Assembly (NCBI GenBank): GCA_946631075.1 | Contig: CAMOZS010000130.1 | Location: forward strand, 1 to 5,175 | Reading direction: 5' to 3' | Origin: an uncultured Bacillota bacterium | GTDB taxonomy: Bacteria > Bacillota > Clostridia > Peptostreptococcales > Anaerovoracaceae | DNA: 5,175 bases | Part shown: positions 1 through 5,175 of the stretch, piece by piece | How positions within the stretch are numbered: the first letter of the stretch is position 1 | Layout: every line of letters begins with the position of its first letter | Position numbers and translations under genes: made by a program | Notes under the pieces: model-generated | Seen by the model: only the letters and a program-made list of their open reading frames with translations | Told to the model about the DNA's origin: nothing | Database searches by the model: none

Positions 1-1275
1 GGTCAGGTCCTCTCCCTGGGCCGTCGTATCCCAGTAATGGAATTCGTGGACCGGGACCTGCTCGCCGGGACGAAAGAGCATGCTTTCCTTCCCGCAGCTG
101 ATCCTCCCGTAGCCGAAGCGGACCAGCCGTCCCTTGCCTTCGGCCCTTCCCGGAAGGGCTCCGCACATGGGCCAGGTCCTGCCCTCTTCATCGGCCAGCT
201 CTTCTCCAAGATACAGGAAGCCGCCGCACTCAGCGATCATGGGGATCCCTTCCCGGACAGCCTCCCGGACCGATTCTTTCATGGTCTCGTTTCCCGCAAG
301 CTGCCTGCCGTAGAGCTCCGGATAACCTCCGGGAAGATATATTCCGCAGATCTCCTCCGGCAGTTTCTCATCTTCCAGAGGGCTGAAATATACGACCTGG
401 GCACCGGCTTCCTCCAGAGCCCGGATCGATGCCGCGTAAATGAAATTGAAGGCCGCGTCCCGGGCCACAGCGATCCGGACAGGCGGCTCCGCCGGCTCCC
501 CGGCCTTTGCCGGCTCTCCAGATTTTGCAGCTTCCGCCGCTCCAGCCTTTGCAGGCGCACTCGATTCCGGCCGGCCCGCCGCAGCGACCTTCCTGTCTGA
601 TCCTGCCGCGGCCAGCAGCTTGTCCCAGTCGATGGTCTCCTCCATCCGGGCGCCGATCCGGTCGATCCGCTCATTCAGATTCCGAATCTCTCCCGCCGTC
701 ATCAGTCCCAGATGGCGGCTCTCGAAACCGGCCTCTTCCATATGGGGCAGGTAGCCCAGGACCGGGATCCCGCTCTCTTCCTCGATGGCCGGGCCGTAGG
801 TCCGGTAGAACATCTCGCTGCAGTCATTGAAAATACAGCCGCAGATCCGGCTGGGGTCCCGGAACTGGTCGATCCCCCGGATGAGGGCAGCCAGGGTCAG
901 GGCCGCTCCCTTCGGCCTCACCACCAGGATGGCCGGAACTTCCAGCAGACTGGCCACATGCCAGGCGCTGGCCCTGGTCCCGGACGCGGTCATCCCGTCG
1001 TAATATCCCATGACCCCTTCGATCACGGCAGCATCGTGGCCCTGACAGCCCTGGGCAAATACCGACCGGACTCCTTCTTCTCCCGCCAGGAAAACGTCCA
1101 GGTTGTCGCTGGGGATGCCCAGGACCGACCGGTGGAACATGGGATCGATGTAATCCGGGCCGCACTTGAAGGCGCAGGGGTCATACCCCTTCCTGCGCAG
1201 AAGGGACAAAAGGCCGCAGGTCACGGCCGTCTTTCCGCTATTTGATTGTGCTGCTGTGATCAGAAACTGCAGCAT
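1..1275 (-). CDS. cbiA: Cobyrinate a,c-diamide synthase CbiA (C-terminus cut by window edge)
   Basis: By family, this cytoplasmic enzyme uses ATP and glutamine to amidate the c and then the a carboxylate of cobyrinate. I translated 425 uninterrupted codons from ATG at 1275 to base 1, with no stop in the window. The N-terminal ATPase domain shows a P-loop-like AAQSNSGKT (residues 8-16), FKCGPDYIDP (36-45) and EGVMGYYDG (86-94). A low-complexity linker spans about 226-265. The class I glutamine amidotransferase domain follows, with YLPGGYPE (313-320), nucleophile Cys350 in AECGG, and HEFHYWD (410-416) carrying the expected catalytic His. CbiA proteins are usually about 450-460 residues, so I infer that a few dozen residues lie outside the window. 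A perfect AGGAGG sits 5 bases before the ATG. The gene starts 20 bp after cbiE-cbiT. CobB (hydrogenobyrinate synthase) is homologous, but the CbiG context favours CbiA. Confidence 0.95.
   Translation of the reverse strand, partial: MLQFLITAAQSNSGKTAVTCGLLSLLRRKGYDPCAFKCGPDYIDPMFHRSVLGIPSDNLDVFLAGEEGVRSVFAQGCQGHDAAVIEGVMGYYDGMTASGTRASAWHVASLLEVPAILVVRPKGAALTLAALIRGIDQFRDPSRICGCIFNDCSEMFYRTYGPAIEEESGIPVLGYLPHMEEAGFESRHLGLMTAGEIRNLNERIDRIGARMEETIDWDKLLAAAGSDRKVAAAGRPESSAPAKAGAAEAAKSGEPAKAGEPAEPPVRIAVARDAAFNFIYAASIRALEEAGAQVVYFSPLEDEKLPEEICGIYLPGGYPELYGRQLAGNETMKESVREAVREGIPMIAECGGFLYLGEELADEEGRTWPMCGALPGRAEGKGRLVRFGYGRISCGKESMLFRPGEQVPVHEFHYWDTTAQGEDLT
499..555 (-). repeat. Degenerate 15-bp repeats encoding the CbiA interdomain linker
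   Basis: Three imperfect 15-bp copies lie at 541-555, 517-531 and 499-513, in frame inside cbiA. They encode PAKAG, AAKSG and PAKAG (residues 241-245, 249-253 and 255-259). The outer two copies differ at 3 of 15 bases from each other, and the first and middle copies also differ at 3 of 15. The copies are offset by 24 and 18 bp, both multiples of three. Together with flanking Glu-Pro-Ala residues they form a flexible linker of about 40 residues (226-265) between the ATPase and amidotransferase domains. The repeat is read directly from the sequence; an origin by slippage is inference. Confidence 0.6.
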
Positions 1276-1280
1276 AGATT

Positions 1281-1286
1281 CCTCCT
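1281..1286 (-). promoter_or_regulatory. Ribosome binding site of cbiA
   Basis: A perfect AGGAGG stands 5 bases before the cbiA ATG, inside the 20-bp gap after cbiE-cbiT. It is the strongest Shine-Dalgarno site in the window. It fixes the cbiA start and suggests that translation begins independently here, without needing coupling to the gene upstream. Confidence 0.85.
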
Positions 1287-1295
1287 GTAAGTTGT

Positions 1296-2495
1296 TCAGG
1301 GCCGCTGCCCCGTGATAATGAAGATGGGGTTCTCCGCCGTCATCATGTGTTTGCTTCCCAGCTTCCTGGCCGCGCTGACGGCCACCTGGCGGATCTGCAC
1401 ATCAAGCCCCTCTTCGGTCATGACCTGCACGGCTTCCTGCATGGTCTCAAGAACGATGGCCGATACGCATATGCGGGCCTTCTCATTCTTCTGGAGGGCG
1501 GCAGCGATGATCTGCTTCAGACTCCCGCCGGAGCCGCCCACGAATACCCTGTCCGGGGCAGGAAGTTCCTCAAGAGTCTCAGGCGCCGGTCCGTCTACGG
1601 GGACCAGATTCCACATGCCGAACTTCTCCCGGTTCTTCCGGATCAGGATGCAGCCGTCCCGGTCCCGCTCTACCGCGTAGACCCGGCCGCCCCTGGCTTT
1701 CATGGCAAGCTCGATGGAAACGCTGCCTGTTCCTGCTCCCACATCCCAGACCGTATCCTGCTCTCTCACCTGCAGTTCGCTGAGGATGGCCGCCCGGACC
1801 GTCTGCTTGGTCATGGGCACATCGCCCCGGATGAACATTCCGTCTGCGATCCCCGGAGTCAGATCTCCCGCCCACTGGGCTGGCTCAGCCAGCATCACTG
1901 ACAATGGTGCGAATTCCGCTTCCGAAAATTCCGCGGCCGTCCCCCGCAGGATCCGTTCATCCTCGTAGGTCAGCCGCTCCCCGACCCAGACCTGCAAGTC
2001 GCCAAGACCCGCGTCCGCAAGCTGCCGGCAAAGCTGGGCAGGTCCCAGCCTGCCTCCGGTCAGGAAAAAGACCGGCTTTCCCCTCATCACTTCTCTTACC
2101 GCATCGCAGTCCGTTCCATGGGCCGACACCAGCAGCCAGTCCTGCCAGGGCTGGCCCAGCCGGGCCGCGAAGACCTGGATGCTGGAAATTCCGGGCAGGA
2201 TCTCAGCCTCGATGCCCTCTTCCTCAAGCAAAGGCTGGAGGCTCCTGGTTCCGGAATAGAATCCGGAGTCCCCGCTGTAAAGAACGCAGACCAGACCTTC
2301 CCCGGCCTTTTGGATCAGGTCCAGGATCTCTTCCGGATAGATCGCCGCTTCCCTTCGGGCCGTGACCTCCTCCGGAATGCTTTCCAGAAGCCGCTTTGCC
2401 CCGATCAGAAGGTCTGCCTGCCGGATAGCCTCACGGACCTCCTCCGTCATGGTGCCCCGGCTTCCGCATCCTGTTCCCGCGAGTATTACTTTCAT
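1296..2495 (-). CDS. cbiE/cbiT: CbiE-CbiT fusion: cobalt-precorrin C5-methyltransferase and C15-methyltransferase/decarboxylase (CobL-like)
   Basis: By family, the CbiT half methylates C15 and decarboxylates the C12 acetate of cobalt-precorrin-6B, and the CbiE half then methylates C5. Both use SAM in the cytoplasm. The 399-residue product has two domains. Residues 1 to about 205 are a tetrapyrrole methylase (CbiE) with GTGCGS (7-12), YSGDSGFYSG (73-82), PGISSIQVFAARLG (101-114) and SAHG (124-127). From about 215 on is CbiT, with GMFIRGDVPMTKQTVR (219-234), the SAM-binding DVGAGTGSVSIELA (251-264) and VFVGGSGG (317-324). The fusion matches the domain order and approximate length of CobL. I chose ATG at 2495: it overlaps the cobK stop as ATGA and has AGGGAG 8 bases upstream. 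An in-frame TTG at 2513 would add six residues that lack support. In CbiE the usual glycine-rich Pro is replaced by Cys10. Confidence 0.95.
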   Translation of the reverse strand: MKVILAGTGCGSRGTMTEEVREAIRQADLLIGAKRLLESIPEEVTARREAAIYPEEILDLIQKAGEGLVCVLYSGDSGFYSGTRSLQPLLEEEGIEAEILPGISSIQVFAARLGQPWQDWLLVSAHGTDCDAVREVMRGKPVFFLTGGRLGPAQLCRQLADAGLGDLQVWVGERLTYEDERILRGTAAEFSEAEFAPLSVMLAEPAQWAGDLTPGIADGMFIRGDVPMTKQTVRAAILSELQVREQDTVWDVGAGTGSVSIELAMKARGGRVYAVERDRDGCILIRKNREKFGMWNLVPVDGPAPETLEELPAPDRVFVGGSGGSLKQIIAAALQKNEKARICVSAIVLETMQEAVQVMTEEGLDVQIRQVAVSAARKLGSKHMMTAENPIFIITGQRP

Positions 2496-3265
2496 TTTAT
2501 TCTCTCCCTGCAAACCGCAAGTACTTCTTCATAAGTAAGGCCTTCTTCCTCAGGCCGCGCGATGACGACCGCCGGGATCCCGCACTCTTCGCAGGCCCGG
2601 ATCTTCTCCGCGAATCCTCCGGCCTTGCCGCTTTCCTTGGTGACCATGGCATCGATCCCGTAGTCCCGGATCACCGCTTCATTCAGGGCCTGACTGAAGG
2701 GCCCCTGGACCGCGATGATGTTCCGGTGGGGTATCCCCGCCTGCTCACAGAGCTCGATGCTCCCGATCAGCGGGAGCACCCGGGCATAAAGATGCTCCGG
2801 ATCGATCACCGCCGCGTAGGTCCCCAGATCCTTGGAACCGGTCGTCAGAAGGATCCTTCCTTCTTCCCCGGCCATATCCAGAGCGATCCGGGCAGCATCT
2901 GAAGCGTCCGAAGCAATCCGGTAGAGGGCAGGTCCCGGGCCATTTTTCCCCGAAGTCTGGTCTTCCCTTGCCCGGACCAGGCGGACCAGCTCCACACCCT
3001 CTTCTTCTGCCGCCAGCCGGATGTTCTCCGTCACCAGGACAGCGTAGGGATGGGTCGCGTCCACCACCAAATCCGCTCCCCGGATCAGCTGGCGTATCCC
3101 GCTGACGTCCTTCAGTCCTTCGACCACCGTCAAACCATCTGCCCGGCCCTGTTCCTCCGCCCCGTATTCCGAGGCCACGCTGACCACGACGTCAATGCCT
3201 TCCGAAGCCAGAGCCAGTGACAGTTCACGGCCTTCCGTTGTTCCTCCGAAGATGACCGTTTTCAT
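2492..3265 (-). CDS. cobK/cbiJ: Cobalt-precorrin-6A reductase CobK/CbiJ
   Basis: By family, this cytoplasmic NAD(P)H-dependent enzyme reduces a macrocycle double bond of cobalt-precorrin-6A to give cobalt-precorrin-6B, the substrate of the CbiT half of the next gene. The 257-residue length is normal for the family. Visible motifs are the N-terminal nucleotide-binding GGTTEGREL (7-15), DATHPYA (69-75), TTGSKDL (141-147), AVQGPFS (185-191) and TKESGKAGG (209-217), all in the order expected for CobK/CbiJ. ATG at 3265 is the clear start, since AGGAG lies 5 bases upstream and the cobJ stop ends 2 bases before it. The stop overlaps the cbiE-cbiT start by 4 bases (ATGA), suggesting translational coupling. 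No disruption or unusual composition is seen. CobK and CbiJ are orthologous names; CbiG in the operon points to the cobalt-containing substrate. Confidence 0.95.
   Translation of the reverse strand: MKTVIFGGTTEGRELSLALASEGIDVVVSVASEYGAEEQGRADGLTVVEGLKDVSGIRQLIRGADLVVDATHPYAVLVTENIRLAAEEEGVELVRLVRAREDQTSGKNGPGPALYRIASDASDAARIALDMAGEEGRILLTTGSKDLGTYAAVIDPEHLYARVLPLIGSIELCEQAGIPHRNIIAVQGPFSQALNEAVIRDYGIDAMVTKESGKAGGFAEKIRACEECGIPAVVIARPEEEGLTYEEVLAVCRERIK
2504..2509 (-). promoter_or_regulatory. Ribosome binding site of cbiE-cbiT inside the cobK 3' end
   Basis: AGGGAG lies 8 bases before ATG 2495, within the last codons of cobK. It decides the start of the fusion gene in favour of ATG 2495 over the in-frame TTG at 2513, which lies upstream of this site. 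The 4-bp stop/start overlap next to it is typical of coupled translation. Confidence 0.65.
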
Positions 3266-3267
3266 CT

Positions 3268-4044
3268 CTACTCCTGTCCTTCTGGTCCGCCCTGATCCTG
3301 CCTGCTGAAGCCGGTCCTCTTCTCATAGCCTCTGGGCGTGACCATCCGGCCGCCGATCAGGCGGGTGGTTCGGGATCCGATGAAGACGGTCGTGAACATA
3401 TCGATGGGCTCCGCCGGCAGATCCTCCAGGGAAACGATCCTGTACTCCTCGCCTTCCCGGCCGATGTTCTTCACCCAGCCGCAGACCGTGTCCGCCGGCT
3501 TATACTTCAGCATGATCTGTACCGCCTTGTCCAGATAATCGCTGCGCTTCTTTGATCTCGGATTGTAAATGCAGACGGCGAAATCTCCTTCGGCCGCGCA
3601 GCGCAGCCGGGTCTCGATCAGCTCCCATGGCGTCAGCAGGTCCGAAAGAGAGATCACACAGAAGTCGTGTCCGATCGGTGCTCCCAGCACAGCTGCTCCC
3701 GACATGGCCGCCGTGACTCCGCTGACCACTTCGACATCCACATCCTGGTACTGGTCCGCCAGTTCATACAGGAGTCCGGCCATCCCGTAGACGCCGGCGT
3801 CCCCGCTGCATACCATGGCAACGGACTTTCCAGCCTTTGCGGTCTCGATGGCCCACCGGCAGCGCTCGATCTCCTGCTTCATGGGCGTGGTGAAGGTCTC
3901 CTTATCCGGAAACAGATCCTTTACCAGGTCAACATATACCGTGTATCCGGCGATCACATCCGCCTGGCGCAGGGCCTCCATGGCTTCCTGCGTAAAAAAC
4001 TCCCGGCCTCCCGGGCCGATCCCGACTGCGTAAACTCTATGCAT
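3268..4044 (-). CDS. cobJ/cbiH: Cobalt-precorrin-3/precorrin-3B C17-methyltransferase CobJ/CbiH
   Basis: By family, this SAM-dependent enzyme methylates C17 and drives ring contraction, giving the lactone intermediate that leads through CbiF to the CbiG substrate. It is a single tetrapyrrole methylase domain of 258 residues from ATG 4044. Motifs are GIGPGG (8-13), SGDAGVYGM (80-88), HDFCVISLSD (126-135) and YNPRS (160-164), ending in GGRMVTPRGYEKRTG and a short hydrophilic tail. It has no C-terminal iron-sulfur extension like that of some CbiH60 proteins. I prefer ATG 4044 because GAGG lies 6 bases upstream and the protein then begins MHRVYAVGIGPGG, a typical family N-terminus. A GTG at 4056 in the same frame overlaps the cbiG stop (GTGA) and would add four residues, but has no clear Shine-Dalgarno. 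The stop is 2 bases before cobK. Confidence 0.95.
   Translation of the reverse strand: MHRVYAVGIGPGGREFFTQEAMEALRQADVIAGYTVYVDLVKDLFPDKETFTTPMKQEIERCRWAIETAKAGKSVAMVCSGDAGVYGMAGLLYELADQYQDVDVEVVSGVTAAMSGAAVLGAPIGHDFCVISLSDLLTPWELIETRLRCAAEGDFAVCIYNPRSKKRSDYLDKAVQIMLKYKPADTVCGWVKNIGREGEEYRIVSLEDLPAEPIDMFTTVFIGSRTTRLIGGRMVTPRGYEKRTGFSRQDQGGPEGQE
3271..3275 (-). promoter_or_regulatory. Ribosome binding site of cobK
   Basis: AGGAG lies 5 bases before ATG 3265 and overlaps the last codons of cobJ. With the 2-bp gap between the cobJ stop and the cobK start, it fixes the cobK start and fits coupled translation in one transcript. Confidence 0.7.
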
Positions 4045-4050
4045 ATCCTT

Positions 4051-4054
4051 CCTC
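4051..4054 (-). promoter_or_regulatory. Ribosome binding site of cobJ
   Basis: GAGG (within GAGGAAGG, 4047-4054) lies 6 bases before ATG 4044 and overlaps the cbiG TGA stop. It supports ATG 4044 over the upstream GTG at 4056, whose preceding bases are A-rich and show no Shine-Dalgarno sequence. Confidence 0.6.
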
Positions 4055-5150
4055 ACTCATTTTCACTTGCTCGCCAGGTCCAGTCCGGCTCATAGGGCAT
4101 CACGGCCATGGCCATGGTCACCCCGCCGGAGGACACCTTGCTCTGAATCAGCTCTCCGCCGCTGGCCAGGACCGCGCTCCGCTCGCACACATTATCCACC
4201 CCGGTGATCGAAGCCACGAAGGCGGACGGTGTGAACTCTCCCTTGGTCTGCTGCAGCTCCTCACTGCTGTAGGTCATCAAGGGCCAGCCGTGCTCCCTGC
4301 AAAAGCTGATCAGTCCCGGTTCATCCTTCTTCAGATCGATGGAAGCGACCGCCGTGATCGCCGCCGGATGGACGCAGGTCATTTCCAGCACATCCAGAAG
4401 CATTTCCTCGATGGCCGCCTGGGAGATCCCCTTGCGGCAGCCGATGCCCAGGACACAGATCCTCGGAACCAGGTGAAGGGGGTGACGCCCGACCACTTCG
4501 ATGTCCAGACTGACATCGATATCGTTGGTGCTGATCCCGCTCAGCCCGTCCTCTTCCTCCTCTGCGTCATAGGCGTAGGGATTGATCTGGGGCGAAAAAA
4601 GCTCGATCCCCTCCGGGACCTGGCCTTTGATCGGCCACTGACTGTACACGCTGATCCGGCCGCCCGACAAAAGGGTGCTGGAGATGTGCATGATCTTTTC
4701 CTTTTCCAGCAGGACGCATGACTGGTGTTTGGACCACTCATCGACCGCGAAGACCCCGTTCACATCGGTGGCGGTGGTGATGACGCAGTCACTGCCCGTG
4801 ATCGCAGATATCCTCCGGGCCAGATCGTTGGCCCCGCCCAGATGGCCTGAAAGCAGGGGGATCACGTGAAGGGCCCGCTCATCGATGACTACCACCGCGG
4901 GGTCAGTCTGCTTGTCCCTGACAAAAGGCGCGATAGCCCGCACGGCGATGCCGGCGGCCCCCACATAGATCAGGGCGTCCAGGTCCTTGAAATGTTCCTC
5001 CGTCCACTGCTGGACAGTCAGGGGCCGGCCGCTTCGGGCAACGTCTGCGCCAAGCTGCTCAGCGATCTTGTTCGCCAGGTCCTCTCCCCGTTCGGTGAAG
5101 GCGATGCATCCGATCTTCCCCTGCTTGTGAATACCGTTTCGTTCATCCAT
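4053..5150 (-). CDS. cbiG: Cobalt-precorrin-5A hydrolase CbiG
   Basis: By family, CbiG opens the delta-lactone of cobalt-precorrin-5A and expels the two-carbon fragment as acetaldehyde, giving cobalt-precorrin-5B. It is diagnostic of the anaerobic cobalamin pathway. The 365-residue length is normal. The N-terminal domain carries VGAAGIAVRAIAPFVRDKQ (63-81), VIDE (88-91) and LLSGHLGGANDLAR (99-112). A central region follows with an acidic run (DAEEEED, 195-201). The C-terminal CobE-like domain starts near LHLVPR (225-230) and includes LGIGCRKG (234-241), the SIDLKKDE segment (270-277) and SSGGVTMA (340-347). ATG 5150 is the only plausible start: in-frame TAA TAA stops lie at 5166-5171, and none of the four sense codons after the stop pair and before the ATG is a start codon apart from the ATG itself. 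The Shine-Dalgarno is weak. No frameshift is seen. Confidence 0.96.
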   Translation of the reverse strand: MDERNGIHKQGKIGCIAFTERGEDLANKIAEQLGADVARSGRPLTVQQWTEEHFKDLDALIYVGAAGIAVRAIAPFVRDKQTDPAVVVIDERALHVIPLLSGHLGGANDLARRISAITGSDCVITTATDVNGVFAVDEWSKHQSCVLLEKEKIMHISSTLLSGGRISVYSQWPIKGQVPEGIELFSPQINPYAYDAEEEEDGLSGISTNDIDVSLDIEVVGRHPLHLVPRICVLGIGCRKGISQAAIEEMLLDVLEMTCVHPAAITAVASIDLKKDEPGLISFCREHGWPLMTYSSEELQQTKGEFTPSAFVASITGVDNVCERSAVLASGGELIQSKVSSGGVTMAMAVMPYEPDWTWRASENE

Positions 5151-5175
5151 GGTTCCGTACCATTCTTATTATCTA
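5151..5175 (-). other. Short AT-rich leader or upstream gene end before cbiG
   Basis: Read on the minus strand, these 25 bases begin TAGATAATAAG, far richer in AT than the rest of the window. Stops occur in two frames: TAG at the edge, and tandem TAA TAA in the cbiG frame. Only the third frame stays open, running into cbiG. The stretch is probably a spacer after an upstream gene or part of the operon leader. It is too short to identify a promoter. Confidence 0.3.

Noticed and set aside
37..600. Plus-strand open frame of 187 codons opposite cbiA
   Set aside because: It lies wholly antisense to a well-supported CbiA sequence, has an Arg/Pro/Ser-rich translation with no recognisable motif, and is explained by GC-rich third positions of cbiA.
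279..1165. Minus-strand alternative frames of 131 and 113 codons within cbiA
   Set aside because: The CbiA frame runs unbroken from 1275 to 1 with conserved motifs at both ends, so these are out-of-frame shadows and not signs of a frameshift.
712..1245. Plus-strand open frame of 177 codons opposite the CbiA N-terminal domain
   Set aside because: It is antisense to conserved CbiA motifs including the P-loop. Its translation is compositionally biased and resembles no family I know.
1276..1295. Possible terminator between cbiE-cbiT and cbiA
   Set aside because: The 20-bp gap has no hairpin or T run and is occupied by the cbiA ribosome site.
1347..2534. Several plus-strand open frames opposite cbiE-cbiT, up to 184 codons
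   Set aside because: They overlap one another and the fusion gene, lack convincing ribosome sites and show only reverse-complement bias.
3667..4095. Plus-strand open frame of 142 codons opposite cobJ and the cbiG end
   Set aside because: It is antisense to conserved CobJ motifs and spans a gene junction, with no family signature.
4290..4721. Plus-strand open frame of 143 codons opposite cbiG
   Set aside because: It is antisense to the CbiG C-terminal domain and its Asp-rich translation mirrors codons on the other strand.
4..5097. A 13-base match between 4-16 and 5085-5097, hinting at a direct repeat near both window ends
   Set aside because: Both copies encode Gly-Glu-Asp-Leu with the same preferred codons (CbiA GEDLT and CbiG GEDLA). 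The match ends outside those codons and fits chance plus codon bias.
1..5175. Very frequent GATCCG and CCGGAT words, resembling a dispersed motif
   Set aside because: They fall mostly on Ile-Arg, Pro-Asp and similar codon pairs in preferred codons (ATC, CGG, CCG), with no regular spacing or intergenic location.

Overview
The window is one tightly packed block of anaerobic (early-cobalt-insertion) cobalamin biosynthesis genes. All of them are on the minus strand and transcription runs from the right edge to the left. In transcription order they are cbiG, cobJ/cbiH, cobK/cbiJ, a cbiE-cbiT fusion and cbiA, the last cut by the left window edge. Junctions are an 8-bp gap (or a 4-bp overlap if a GTG start is used), a 2-bp gap, a 4-bp ATGA overlap and a 20-bp gap holding a perfect AGGAGG. 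This is the layout of a single polycistronic operon. No promoter, terminator, RNA gene, mobile element or CRISPR array is visible, and there is no gene-free stretch over 300 bases.

The genes cover the middle and late corrin-ring steps. CobJ/CbiH does ring contraction and C17 methylation, and CbiG opens the delta-lactone and releases acetaldehyde. CobK/CbiJ reduces cobalt-precorrin-6A. The CbiE-CbiT fusion methylates C5 and C15 and decarboxylates the C12 acetate. CbiA amidates the a and c side chains of cobyrinate. Steps that should lie between these (CbiF, CbiD, CbiC) and on either side (CbiK or CbiX, CbiL, CbiP) are not in the window and are expected in flanking DNA or elsewhere. CbiG marks the oxygen-independent route.

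The likely source is a GC-rich anaerobic Firmicute of the Clostridia, Lachnospiraceae-like. This is inferred from the anaerobic route, purine-rich Shine-Dalgarno sites, heavy use of CGG, AGG, GGA, CTG and ATC codons, and the style of the protein sequences. The sequence alone does not fix the genus.

This is essentially an ordinary metabolic operon, and I found no credible sign of a new system. The points most worth a second look are a repeat-built Ala/Pro/Lys/Glu linker between the two CbiA domains, an atypical P-loop in CbiA, the CbiE-CbiT fusion with an altered glycine-rich motif, and start-codon choices in cobJ and cbiE-cbiT.
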